Below are positions 9,496 through 18,016 of a stretch of DNA of 54,012 nucleotides, piece by piece. Made by a program: the position numbers and the translations under genes. Position 1 is the first letter of the stretch. The number at the start of each line of letters is the position of its first letter. Location of the stretch: the NCBI GenBank assembly GCA_902516825.1, contig CABXZZ010000005.1, positions 1 to 54,012 of the forward strand, in the 5' to 3' direction. The notes beneath the pieces are model-generated. The model saw only the letters and a program-made list of their open reading frames with translations, was not told the origin of the DNA and did no database searches. Origin of the DNA: an uncultured SAR116 cluster alpha proteobacterium (lineage in GTDB: Bacteria > Pseudomonadota > Alphaproteobacteria > Puniceispirillales > Puniceispirillaceae).

Positions 9496-10116
9496 CTAGT
9501 CAGAACCAGCGCTGGCAGAAATGCCATATTCAAATCCAGCATCGAGACACCAATCTAAAACATATTCAGCAAAACTGGTTCGGCAGATGCAGATAAATTC
9601 ATCCTCCTCCAGACATATCAATATGACGTTGGCTAGCGCGAGATCGCATTGTGCAGATTGATTTCTGCTAAAGCTGTCTGGATGCAAATCGATAGCACAT
9701 CCCTTTGATAAGAGGTCGCGCACTTTTTCCCCGGAAAGTGACAAAGCACAAAGCGCATCTGACACGTTTGTTACAGAAATTTGTTTGATGATATCACTTG
9801 AGTTTAAAGTTTTCTCTAATTGAACTTCACTTCCTTGCTCTGCAAGAATCAAATATTCATCTGGCCCCAAGCATAATGCGATACGCTCAGCCTTGCCATT
9901 TGACTGATTTGGTTGCAAAGACAGATTACATTGAGTTAGCCTGCCTACCGTATCTCTAGTCTTAGAAGCACAGCGTATATTTAGTTTTCCTAAGTGGCGT
10001 ATTTCAGATAATTCAATTTGAGTTGTTTTTAAAGATTCTGGTTTTTTAATGATTGGTAACGTTCTATTACTAAGAGCAGAATTACCAATAGCCATGTGAG
10101 TGGATATTTTAGCCAC
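9496..10116 (-). CDS. soxG: Sarcosine oxidase, gamma subunit
   Basis: SoxG is the small, GcvT-related, non-catalytic subunit of heterotetrameric sarcosine oxidase. It is poorly conserved and identified here by its position as last gene of soxBDAG and by segments such as ALCLGPDEYLILAEQG, VTNVSDALCALSLSGEKVRDLLSKGCAIDLHP and AQCDLALANVILICLEEDEFICICRTSFAEYVLDWCLDAG. The frame is open further upstream to 10158, but GTG at 10116 is preferred: an AAGGAG sits 9 bases before it, it overlaps the soxA stop by 8 bases (GTGGCTAA), and it gives a 206-residue protein near family length. The gene converges on the mttB-like gene with a 5-base gap. Confidence 0.88.
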   Translation of the reverse strand: MAKISTHMAIGNSALSNRTLPIIKKPESLKTTQIELSEIRHLGKLNIRCASKTRDTVGRLTQCNLSLQPNQSNGKAERIALCLGPDEYLILAEQGSEVQLEKTLNSSDIIKQISVTNVSDALCALSLSGEKVRDLLSKGCAIDLHPDSFSRNQSAQCDLALANVILICLEEDEFICICRTSFAEYVLDWCLDAGFEYGISASAGSD

Positions 10117-13100
10117 GGAGCCTATCTCCTTGTTTGTCGAAAAAGATGGGGTCAACAATCTTCGCCTTTATTGGTTCCTGTCCGTCTAACATGGGAATAT
10201 AGACTGTCTGTCCTTTTCGGTTTAATCCACCTTTCAGTAGAGCCATTGCAATCGAATGCTTAAGATTAGGTGAATAGTAAGATGAAGATACGTGTCCTAG
10301 CATCGATATCGGCATTTTCTGATCTGGATCTAATACAGCATGCGCTCCTTCTGGAATAATTTTATTTGGATCATCGGTGAGCAAACCTACAAGCTGTTTT
10401 CTTTGAGGCTCATTCATCGATGAGCGCTCTAATGCACGTTTTCCTATAAAATCAGCTTTTTTCTTGGAAACAATCCAATGCATATCCAAATCATATGGAG
10501 TTACAGTGCCATCTGTTTCTTGACCAACAATTATAAATCCTTTTTCCGCACGTAGAACATGCATAGCCTCAGTTCCATAAGCAGTAAGTTTAAATTCCTT
10601 TCCAACGCGCATTAGATAAGACCATAAAGCAAGTCCATATCTTGCAGGAACATTGATTTCAAATGCCATCTCTCCGGTAAAGGATATTCTGAAAATACGT
10701 GCTGGGATCCCCGCGATAAATGTATCTTTCATCGTCATAAATGGAAAATCATCTACAACAGTCTTATCTTCACTCATACAAGCTTTAAGAATAGATTTTG
10801 CGTTAGGCCCAGATAGAGAGGCAACAGACCATTGCTCTGTCACAGAAGTTAAGTAAACTTTTAGATCTTGCCATTCTGTTTGAAGGAGTTCTTCAAGCCA
10901 TGCAAGTACCCCAGCAGCACCTCCGCTGGTTGTTGTCATATAAAAATGATCTTCTGAAAGGCGAGTAGTAACCCCGTCATCAAATACCATACCGTCTTCT
11001 TTTAGCATAAGCCCATATCGTGATTTTCCTATCGGCAAAGTAGCAAAGTTGTTTGTATAAACCCTGTTAAGAAACTCTGCAGAATCAGGTCCCTTGACGT
11101 CTATTTTTCCGAGTGTGGATGCGTCAAGTAAACCTGCATAATGTCTGGTGGCATGCACTTCACGATTAATTGTTTGCTGGAAGTCCTCTTCTTCTCGTGG
11201 ATAATACCACGCACGCATCCACTGCCCAACATGCTCAAATGTTGCCCCGTTAGCTTTATGCCAGCTATGCATTCTAGTTGTTCTCACTGGAGCAAATAAA
11301 CTGCCGATGTTCCTTCCTGCTATAGCACCAATACTTGTTGGCGTATAAGGTGGGCGAAAGGTTGTTGTTCCTGTCTCGGCTATCGATTTATTCAAAGTAT
11401 TTGCTAGAATCCCAATGGCATTGATGTTCGAGGTTTTACCTTGGTCCGTTGCCATGCCGGTAGTCGTATATCTTTTTACATGTTCAACCGAATGATAACC
11501 CTCTCTTACTGCGAGTTTAATGTCAGCAGCTGTTGCATCATTTTGAAAATCAACAAACGCAGTTTTGTCCGAAATATAAGGCTGACCTGATTGCACTAAC
11601 CATACAGGAAGAGGGGTCCAGTTTTGCTTATTTTCTTCTGTTTGAGGTATCGCAATTGTTTCTTGTAACATAATCCCCTTATTTTCGCTTGTGAGTTTTG
11701 TTATCACCGAGCTTGCCACTTTTGTTGCCTCGGATAATGCTCTGCCAAGCTGAAAAGTTCCGTTAGCAGAACCGATTGAAACCCATTCATCTGACTTATT
11801 TTCAGGGCGGTAACATGATGTTCGGTCGTCCCAAATAAGTCTTCCCTTGCGCTGAGAGTGAAGATGTACAACAGGGTTAAGACCACCAGACATAGCTAAA
11901 AAATTACAATCCATGTGAACAGCATCTAGGGTTGGAGCTCCGTTTTCAGTGTCATATTTGGCAATATCCACAGATGCGACGTGTAGTGTTCCATGCGCTG
12001 CTGTTACAGCATGACCGGTTCGAACATCAATGCCTAATTTACGCAAAGTTGTGATTATTTGTGATTTTGGATTGTCTCTTAAATCAACAACACATCTTAC
12101 AAACCCACCTGCTTGATGTATTGCAAGCGCAGTATAGTAGGCATCATCGTTATTGGTAAAAATAATTGCCCGTGTGCCAGCAAGTACATCATATCGAAAG
12201 ATATAGCTTCGAGCAGCAGAAGAGAGCATGATCCCTGGCAGATCATTTCCAGAGAATATAAGAGGACGTTCTATAGCACCTGTCGCTAATATTACTTTAG
12301 CTGCACGTAGTTTCCACAGTCGCTGTTTTGGCAGATGCGCTTCTTTAATACTTAAATGCTCTGTAACTCGCTCAGCCATGAGGATAAAATTATCATCCAT
12401 GCTAGCAGCAACAGTTGTGCGCACCAGACAGCTAACATTTGGCATCGAACGCAGTTTTTTTATAACATTGCTAGCCCAATCCATCGCTGGTTTTTGGTCA
12501 ATATTGAAATTATTATCTGTAAGAAGCCAACCACCTAATTCTGATTGCTCGTCTGCAATGATAACTCTAGCGCCAGAATTTGCTGCAACCAAAGCAGCTT
12601 GCAATCCAGATGCACCGCCGCCAGCTACCAATAGATCGCAATGGGCATATTTATGCTCATACCTATCTGGGTCGTGATGGTCTTTGGAGACCCTGCCAAG
12701 ACCTGCGGCTTGGCGAATGAACTTCTCATAAAACATCCAGAGCGACGCTGGCCACATAAAAGTTTTATAGTAAAAGCCAGCAGGAAAAAATCGTGCAAAA
12801 AAGCTATTAACGGACAAGAAGTCAATTTTTAGGCTTGGAAATCGGTTTTGTGATTCAGCGACAAGACCGTCATATATCTCTAGTTGCGTTGCTCTTAGAT
12901 TTGGTTCGGCATTGGAGGGGTGTATTACCCGAATTAGCGCGTTTGGCTCTTCGCTACCACACCCAAAAATGCCGCGTGGTCGATGATATTTAAATGATCT
13001 GCCAACTAGATGCATTCCATGCGCAAGCAATGCAGATGCAAGCGTGTCCCCCTCAAAGCCAGTATATTTTTTACCATCAAAAGTGAATTGGACTGATTTT

Positions 13101-13156
13101 TGTCTATTAATAGCGCCGCTATTCGCACGCAATCTGTGACTTTGCTTGGGGCTCAT
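10109..13156 (-). CDS. soxA: Sarcosine oxidase, alpha subunit
   Basis: SoxA is the largest subunit of the tetrameric enzyme that oxidises sarcosine to glycine and, with tetrahydrofolate, yields 5,10-methylene-THF and hydrogen peroxide. At 1015 residues it has the family length. The N-terminal segment SFKYHRPRGIFGCGSEEPN (residues about 54-72) belongs to the ferredoxin-like domain. A dinucleotide-binding motif LLVAGGGASGLQAALVAANSGA starts near residue 175. The C-terminal third is the GcvT-type folate domain (GLLDASTLGKIDVKGPDSAEFLNRVYTNNFATLP and RAEKGFIIVGQETDGTVTPYDL). Its ATG overlaps the soxD stop by 4 bases (ATGA), and soxG starts within its 3' end, so translation of all three is probably coupled. 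Confidence 0.97.
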   Translation of the reverse strand: MSPKQSHRLRANSGAINRQKSVQFTFDGKKYTGFEGDTLASALLAHGMHLVGRSFKYHRPRGIFGCGSEEPNALIRVIHPSNAEPNLRATQLEIYDGLVAESQNRFPSLKIDFLSVNSFFARFFPAGFYYKTFMWPASLWMFYEKFIRQAAGLGRVSKDHHDPDRYEHKYAHCDLLVAGGGASGLQAALVAANSGARVIIADEQSELGGWLLTDNNFNIDQKPAMDWASNVIKKLRSMPNVSCLVRTTVAASMDDNFILMAERVTEHLSIKEAHLPKQRLWKLRAAKVILATGAIERPLIFSGNDLPGIMLSSAARSYIFRYDVLAGTRAIIFTNNDDAYYTALAIHQAGGFVRCVVDLRDNPKSQIITTLRKLGIDVRTGHAVTAAHGTLHVASVDIAKYDTENGAPTLDAVHMDCNFLAMSGGLNPVVHLHSQRKGRLIWDDRTSCYRPENKSDEWVSIGSANGTFQLGRALSEATKVASSVITKLTSENKGIMLQETIAIPQTEENKQNWTPLPVWLVQSGQPYISDKTAFVDFQNDATAADIKLAVREGYHSVEHVKRYTTTGMATDQGKTSNINAIGILANTLNKSIAETGTTTFRPPYTPTSIGAIAGRNIGSLFAPVRTTRMHSWHKANGATFEHVGQWMRAWYYPREEEDFQQTINREVHATRHYAGLLDASTLGKIDVKGPDSAEFLNRVYTNNFATLPIGKSRYGLMLKEDGMVFDDGVTTRLSEDHFYMTTTSGGAAGVLAWLEELLQTEWQDLKVYLTSVTEQWSVASLSGPNAKSILKACMSEDKTVVDDFPFMTMKDTFIAGIPARIFRISFTGEMAFEINVPARYGLALWSYLMRVGKEFKLTAYGTEAMHVLRAEKGFIIVGQETDGTVTPYDLDMHWIVSKKKADFIGKRALERSSMNEPQRKQLVGLLTDDPNKIIPEGAHAVLDPDQKMPISMLGHVSSSYYSPNLKHSIAMALLKGGLNRKGQTVYIPMLDGQEPIKAKIVDPIFFDKQGDRLRG

Positions 13157-13512
13157 TTTACTATCCTCTTGGCAGGTTTGCTTGCTGCCTCGGCTTTGCT
13201 TCTACGTCTCCAGTTAGCCTGATATGATTTTTTCCCTTTGGCTGTTTTTGGCATTTGTCCGATCGGGTAAACTTCTATTATTTCATGACTAATAGTATCT
13301 CTTGCAAGATTAAACCAACGCCGGCATCCACTTGTGTGACACCAACGCTCCAGAAAAATACCTTTTGGGTTATCTCGCATGAATAGATATTCGCTAAACG
13401 CTTTGTCGGTCAGTTTATTATCTACAAGCGGACGTGCGATATGAGCCTCACCGCCACAGCTAAATTCAGTTTCATCCCTGTTGCCACAGATAGGACATTT
13501 AATTTTTAACAT
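13153..13512 (-). CDS. soxD: Sarcosine oxidase, delta subunit
   Basis: SoxD is the small zinc-binding subunit of heterotetrameric sarcosine oxidase. The 119-residue product carries the expected ligands: C6 and C9 in IKCPICGNRDE, then a second cluster C58-H59-C63 in RWCHTSGCRRWFNLARDT, which is the conserved SoxD core. The tail is rich in Lys and Arg (KKSYQANWRRRSK) and is longer than in the shortest family members. A strong GAGGGGG sequence precedes the ATG. It lies between soxB (61 bases upstream) and soxA (4-base overlap), the canonical B-D-A-G order. Confidence 0.95.
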   Translation of the reverse strand: MLKIKCPICGNRDETEFSCGGEAHIARPLVDNKLTDKAFSEYLFMRDNPKGIFLERWCHTSGCRRWFNLARDTISHEIIEVYPIGQMPKTAKGKKSYQANWRRRSKAEAASKPAKRIVK

Positions 13513-13573
13513 TTAATTATCCCCCTCTTTTGACAATAAAGTGATGGCAAAAAAACAAACGAACAAAAAAAAT

Positions 13574-14872
13574 CTAATGTGCAACACCAGCCGCTCCATG
13601 CTCGTCAATTAGATACCCAGTCTCAAATCGTTTTAGACCATAAGGCAATGCAATAGAATTTGGTCTGTCATGGGCAATTAGATCTGCAAAAATATGACCA
13701 GATCCTGGGGTGGATTTAAAACCACCAGTACCCCAACCGCAATTAAAATAAAGCCCGTTTATGTCTGTTTTTGATATAATGGGTGAGGCATCAGGGCAGG
13801 TATCCACAATGCCACCCCACTGACGTAACATACGTAAGCGTGATAAAAAGGGAAATAAATCTACAGCAGCAGCTGCCATATGTTCAGGTACAGGCCAGGA
13901 TCCTGTCTGCGCATAGGAGTTATATTTATCAACACCAGCTCCTAGTACAATCTCCCCTTTGTCAGATTGGCTAATATACATATGAACTGCATTAGACATA
14001 ATTACGGTGTCTAATATTGGTTTTATTGGCTCAGATACTAGTGCTTGTAATGGACGGCTAGCAATAGGAAGCCTAATATTTGCCATATCTGCAACAACAC
14101 TTGAATGCCCAGCAACTACGCAGCCAACTTTGGGAGTTTTGACAAATCCTTTGCTTGTTTCAATGCCGGTTATTTGGCTTCCGTTACGGCGCAGACCAAT
14201 AACTTCACAATTTTGAATTATATCAACACCCAAATCATCAGCTGCTCTCGCATATCCCCATGCAACCGCATCGTGGCGGGCTGTTCCCCCACGCTTCTGA
14301 ACAAACCCACCCATCACTGGATAGCGGATATCTGGACTGATATTTATTGTTGGCACGCGTTTTTTAATTTCTGCTGGAGTTAGTATATCTGAATCAATGC
14401 CATTTAAGCGGATTGCATGAACCCTGCGTGACATGCCTTTTAGCTCATGCTCAGAGTGGGTAATTGTAAGCACTCCCCTCTGGCTAAACATCACGTTGAA
14501 ATTTAAGTCCTGTGAAAGCCCCTCCCATAATTTTAGGGCATGCTCATAAATTCCAGCTGACTCGTCCCACATATAGTTAGAGCGAATTATCGTGGTGTTT
14601 CTGCCAGTATTGCCGCCACCTAGCCATCCCTTTTCAATCACAGCGATTTTAGTCATTCCATGTATATTTGCTAGATAATATGCAGTCGCAAGCCCGTGTC
14701 CGCCACCACCAATTATAACAGCATCGTAAGCAGACTTTGGTTCTGCATGGCGCCAAGCCTGTTGCCAGTTTTGATGGTAACTAGCAGCATTTCTGGCAAG
14801 AGAAAAAATAGAGTAGCGCTTTGATTTTTGTGTAAGCGCTCTGCTTCCTCTATCCAAATCCTTATTGGCCAT
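13574..14872 (-). CDS. soxB: Sarcosine oxidase, beta subunit
   Basis: SoxB carries the active-site FAD of tetrameric sarcosine oxidase, where sarcosine is oxidised, and in characterised enzymes also the covalently bound FMN. The 432-residue product has the FAD-binding motif DAVIIGGGGHGLATAYYLA (GGGGHG at 55-60), the LGGGNTGRNTTIIRSNY stretch, and RGGTARHDAVAWGYARAA, in which H200 is at the position expected for FMN attachment. The C-terminal GLYFNCGWGTGGFKSTPGSG closes the FAD fold. It is the first gene of the minus-strand operon. An AGGAG stands 10 bases before the ATG, and the 307-base upstream gap is shared with the divergent small membrane protein gene. Confidence 0.97.
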   Translation of the reverse strand: MANKDLDRGSRALTQKSKRYSIFSLARNAASYHQNWQQAWRHAEPKSAYDAVIIGGGGHGLATAYYLANIHGMTKIAVIEKGWLGGGNTGRNTTIIRSNYMWDESAGIYEHALKLWEGLSQDLNFNVMFSQRGVLTITHSEHELKGMSRRVHAIRLNGIDSDILTPAEIKKRVPTINISPDIRYPVMGGFVQKRGGTARHDAVAWGYARAADDLGVDIIQNCEVIGLRRNGSQITGIETSKGFVKTPKVGCVVAGHSSVVADMANIRLPIASRPLQALVSEPIKPILDTVIMSNAVHMYISQSDKGEIVLGAGVDKYNSYAQTGSWPVPEHMAAAAVDLFPFLSRLRMLRQWGGIVDTCPDASPIISKTDINGLYFNCGWGTGGFKSTPGSGHIFADLIAHDRPNSIALPYGLKRFETGYLIDEHGAAGVAH

Positions 14873-15179
14873 TGAGTGGATGCTCCTTTTTAAATACCAA
14901 TTCTGACAAAATTTTATATTTATGTATTATCGCATATCATTGCTATAACATAACTGTAGAAGTGATTTTTAATAAATTCATTTGTTAGCTCTAGTTGGTG
15001 TGCCGACAGGTAAAAAAAATATATCTTGATACCGTCCTCACATAATCTCAATTCGACACAATAGTAAAATTAAGTCTCTTGTTATCTGATACTTGAAGGC
15101 AGAAAAATTCTTTCCAACTCGTATGAATAAGTTGTAAACAAGTGATGTGTCTATAGTGATTTAGCTTTAAGGATAAGAT
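14873..15179. other. Divergent intergenic region between soxB and the small membrane protein gene
   Basis: This 307-base AT-rich stretch separates two divergent genes and must carry both promoters. I found the soxB Shine-Dalgarno (AGGAG) at one end and AAGGATAAG before the ATG at 15180 at the other. No coding frame, tRNA, strong hairpin or recognisable riboswitch core was seen. Confidence 0.6.
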
Positions 15180-15425
15180 ATGAAACAGGGTGTATTAGTG
15201 TTTTGTTTTTTAGTAGTTGGACTTGTTACTGTTTGCGCTGGTTTTTATATTTGGCAAATGCTTGGCTCTATTAGCCTATCTATCCATGGCTGGATTGCAA
15301 TAATTGCTGGCGTAGTAGGCTCTTTTCTGCTTGGCGGCGGATTAATGGCACTTAGTTTTCATTCAGCAAAGTCAGGTCATGATGCTAAGGTTGCTGAATA
15401 TGACCCATTTCAATCCCCAAAGTAA
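15180..15425 (+). CDS. Small two-helix membrane protein of unknown function
   Basis: The 81-residue product is not recognised. It has two clear hydrophobic segments, about residues 4-28 (VLVFCFLVVGLVTVCAGFYI) and 37-62 (GWIAIIAGVVGSFLLGGGLMAL), the second rich in glycine. A short polar C-terminus follows (HSAKSGHDAKVAEYDPFQSPK). An N-in/C-in inner-membrane hairpin is the simplest topology. A good AAGGAT stands about 6 bases before the ATG, and codon use looks like its neighbours, so the gene is probably real. It precedes the SOS cassette in the same direction but is separated from it by about 97 bases holding that cassette's LexA site, so it is likely a separate unit. Confidence 0.72.
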   Translation: MKQGVLVFCFLVVGLVTVCAGFYIWQMLGSISLSIHGWIAIIAGVVGSFLLGGGLMALSFHSAKSGHDAKVAEYDPFQSPK

Positions 15426-15453
15426 TTTTTAGTAAGTTTATTAGATTGTCTCA

Positions 15454-15507
15454 TTGACTCAGTTTGCCGAATCATTCAAAACTTTTAAAAAAGAACAAAA
15501 CATGAAC
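15454..15507 (+). promoter_or_regulatory. SOS promoter region: LexA box (GAAC-N7-GAAC) before imuA
   Basis: GAAC occurs at 15493-15496 and again at 15504-15507 with exactly 7 bases between, the direct-repeat LexA site known from Alphaproteobacteria (GTTC-N7-GTTC on the other strand). It ends 15 bases before the imuA ATG. A TTGACT at 15454-15459 could be the -35; the -10 (near 15477) is poor. The site matches the known DNA-damage control of imuA-imuB-dnaE2 cassettes. Confidence 0.8.
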
Positions 15508-15522
15508 AAAATAGGGTTTTAA

Positions 15523-16326
15523 ATGAATAAACAGCAAAGGTTTGAAACATTAAAAAATGAGATACGGCAAAATTATTTTTCTGCAAGTAAAGCTCAAAAA
15601 GTGATTAGTTTAGATGTATCTGAGATTGATGATTGTCTGGATGGTGGATTAACTATTGGCAGAGTTCACCTTATTACAGGTTCTGGTTATTCCGGGGCTG
15701 TTCGCGGGTTTACACTGGCAATTCTACGTAAAGTTATGCATGAAAAACCATCTGGCTACATTGTCTGGTGTACTAATCTGAATAGTTCTGATGGCATATT
15801 ATATGGTGCTGGATTAGCGGCAATAGGGATTGAACCAGCACGCCTTATTCTTGTTGACGAGTTGCATCCATTGCGTGGTGTGGCAGCAATGGAGGAGGCA
15901 TTAAACGCAGCTAGACAAAATGGCGAAGAAGCAATCGAGATAGCTGCTGTAATAGGAGACTATGTACAGTTAGCTAACAGTCCAGATCTTTGGTGCAAAA
16001 CAGCTAGGCGTCTACAACTTGCAGCAGAGCAGGGTAACGTCTTAGCGCTTATGACAGGCATAACCGCACGCACAATTCCAGCGGCTGGTTTTGAGAGTTA
16101 TTGGCAGGTATCAACAGCTGTTAGGCAAATATTATCAGAATCAGATAATCGCTCTTATGATAGTGCGTCATGGCATGTTAAATTATCTCGCACACGTTCC
16201 GGGCGCCATTGGACAGGCAATCTTAGTTGGGAATTTTCAACAGGCAGATTATCTCACAGCCTAGTTGTTAATGCCCAAATCGGCTATCGGGTACCAACAT
16301 GCAAATTCGTATCACATGTTTCATGA
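15523..16326 (+). CDS. imuA: ImuA-like SOS mutagenesis protein (RecA-fold)
   Basis: ImuA is a RecA-like accessory protein of the ImuA-ImuB-DnaE2 translesion mutasome, acting in damage-induced mutagenesis. The 267-residue product resembles the alphaproteobacterial ImuA group, with VISLDVSEIDDCLDGGLTIGRVHLITGSGYSGAVRGFTLAILRK at the nucleotide-binding-like N-terminus; no canonical Walker A GKT/S is present. A RecA-like core with repeated Ala-rich helices follows. Assignment rests largely on its position directly before imuB and dnaE2 and behind a LexA box. The Shine-Dalgarno is weak. It is the first gene of a three-gene operon, 34 bases from imuB. Confidence 0.87.
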   Translation: MNKQQRFETLKNEIRQNYFSASKAQKVISLDVSEIDDCLDGGLTIGRVHLITGSGYSGAVRGFTLAILRKVMHEKPSGYIVWCTNLNSSDGILYGAGLAAIGIEPARLILVDELHPLRGVAAMEEALNAARQNGEEAIEIAAVIGDYVQLANSPDLWCKTARRLQLAAEQGNVLALMTGITARTIPAAGFESYWQVSTAVRQILSESDNRSYDSASWHVKLSRTRSGRHWTGNLSWEFSTGRLSHSLVVNAQIGYRVPTCKFVSHVS

Positions 16327-16360
16327 TATCAGCTATTGATAGAACGGTACCCATTATATT

Positions 16361-18013
16361 ATGTCAGCTTCTACTAGTGAATTTATCTATATATGGTTTT
16401 ATGATTTACCAGTCAGGCTAGCCTGTCATCAACAAGGCTGGCAGTTAAATGCAACTATTGCTATTTACCATATTGTTAACACACAGCAAATAATTTGCTA
16501 TGCTTCACATACAGCAAAACAAGCTGGCATTTTGATAGATATGTCTGTTGCAGATGCACAAGCCATTCTGCCAACATGTCACTTTCGCTCCTATAACGAT
16601 ATAGCTGTAAAAAACTGGTTATCCAGAGTTGGTCAGTGGGCATGGCGCTATACCCCACTCACCGGCATTGATTCAGAATCCCTTGGAATTTGGATGAATG
16701 TAACAGGTGCAACCCATCTAGTAGGCGGAATTGCTACTATGTGTGATGCCTTACAAACAGAATTTAACCAAATAAGCGTATCGGCCCAGATAGCAGCAGC
16801 GTCAACTTATGGGGCTGCCTGGGCTTTTGCACATTTTTCAGAATTCTTTGTAAGACCAACCTTGCAACAAAACAGACCTATTATTGCGTGTGATGAGCGT
16901 ACTATTCTGCGCCAAAAATTACGGCCTTTACCAGTTGCTTCTTTACGTATTTCAGCAGATATTGAAGCGGGCCTAAGGCAGGCAGGTCTGGAGAAGATAT
17001 ACCAGCTATCGAGTATTTCTGCTATTAGCCTGACAACTCGATTTGGCCCTGACTTAGTACAGCGTCTGGGACAAATCATTGGTGATGTAAGTGAATTACA
17101 AAAGTCGCTTATAATACCCACACCTCTAATGGCCAGTAAGAATTATCTAACGCCGTTACTTGGTGTTGAGGCCATTCAGAAAATGATAGCAGATTTAGTA
17201 CATCTTATTTGTATCCAGCTTGCGCAATGTCATTTATTAACCCGGTATGTTGTTATTGCTTTACAACGGGTAGATTCGACTATCATAAGGCGTACTATCT
17301 CGCTATCTCGTCCTAGCCGTTCAGAACCGTTACTGCATCGGCTTACAGCACATCTGGCAGTAGACATCGATGCTGAATTTGGTATTGAACATAGCTGGAT
17401 TGAAGCTAAAAAACTAAGTGCTGGATTGCCAGTTAATCAGGCATTTGATTCTACCTTATACAAGGATGATAGCAAAGATACTTTAATTGATTATCTGACA
17501 GCACGCCTTGGTCACAATAAGGTGCGTCAATTACAGCCCATAGATAGCTGGCAGCCAGAATTTGCACAAAGTGTACAGCCTGCGCAACAAAAAATTAGAC
17601 AGTCATACACTCACGCATCTAACAGCCTGTCATATTGGCAATCACAGGATGAATCAGAGACATCAGATAATATTAATTTAATATCCTTTTCTGCTAGGCC
17701 ACTTAGTTTGCTAATACCGGCTGTGCCAGTGGATGTAATTGCCTTGTTACCAGATCATCCACCTTCAATGATACGTTGGCGCAAACAAAATTGGCAGATA
17801 TATCAAGCAACAGGCCCAGAACGTATTGGTCCATCTTGGTGGCTAAAAAGTACACAGGCCACCAAATATTTAAACAACAGTAAATATTCAGATAAAACTA
17901 GAGATTATTATTGGCTGGAAACACAGTCAGGAGAGCGCTTGTGGGTCTATCGTGAAGGGCTTACTGAAAGAGGAGAGAGCGTGGAATGGTTTTTACATGG
18001 GTTTTTTGCTTAG
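16361..18013 (+). CDS. imuB: ImuB, Y-family polymerase-like mutasome protein
   Basis: ImuB is a Y-family (DinB-related) polymerase homologue without catalytic activity that links DnaE2 to the beta clamp. The 550-residue product has the N-terminal FIYIWFYDLPVRLA in place of the metal-binding D-x-D start of active Y-family enzymes, and W-A-W-R-Y-T-P-L-T-G-I-D-S-E-S-L-G-I in the palm. A little-finger-like region follows, and the tail GPERIGPSWWLK and RDYYWLETQSGERLWVYREGL is typical of the ImuB C-terminus. It lies between imuA and dnaE2, ending 3 bases before the dnaE2 ATG, which argues for strict cotranslation. The loss of catalytic acids is a family trait, not decay. Confidence 0.92.
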   Translation: MSASTSEFIYIWFYDLPVRLACHQQGWQLNATIAIYHIVNTQQIICYASHTAKQAGILIDMSVADAQAILPTCHFRSYNDIAVKNWLSRVGQWAWRYTPLTGIDSESLGIWMNVTGATHLVGGIATMCDALQTEFNQISVSAQIAAASTYGAAWAFAHFSEFFVRPTLQQNRPIIACDERTILRQKLRPLPVASLRISADIEAGLRQAGLEKIYQLSSISAISLTTRFGPDLVQRLGQIIGDVSELQKSLIIPTPLMASKNYLTPLLGVEAIQKMIADLVHLICIQLAQCHLLTRYVVIALQRVDSTIIRRTISLSRPSRSEPLLHRLTAHLAVDIDAEFGIEHSWIEAKKLSAGLPVNQAFDSTLYKDDSKDTLIDYLTARLGHNKVRQLQPIDSWQPEFAQSVQPAQQKIRQSYTHASNSLSYWQSQDESETSDNINLISFSARPLSLLIPAVPVDVIALLPDHPPSMIRWRKQNWQIYQATGPERIGPSWWLKSTQATKYLNNSKYSDKTRDYYWLETQSGERLWVYREGLTERGESVEWFLHGFFA

Positions 18014-18016
18014 GCT

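Noticed and set aside
12228-12677. 149-codon open frame on plus opposite soxA
   Set aside because: It is antisense to the conserved FAD-binding region of SoxA, has no Shine-Dalgarno or family resemblance, and mirrors the codon structure of the real gene.
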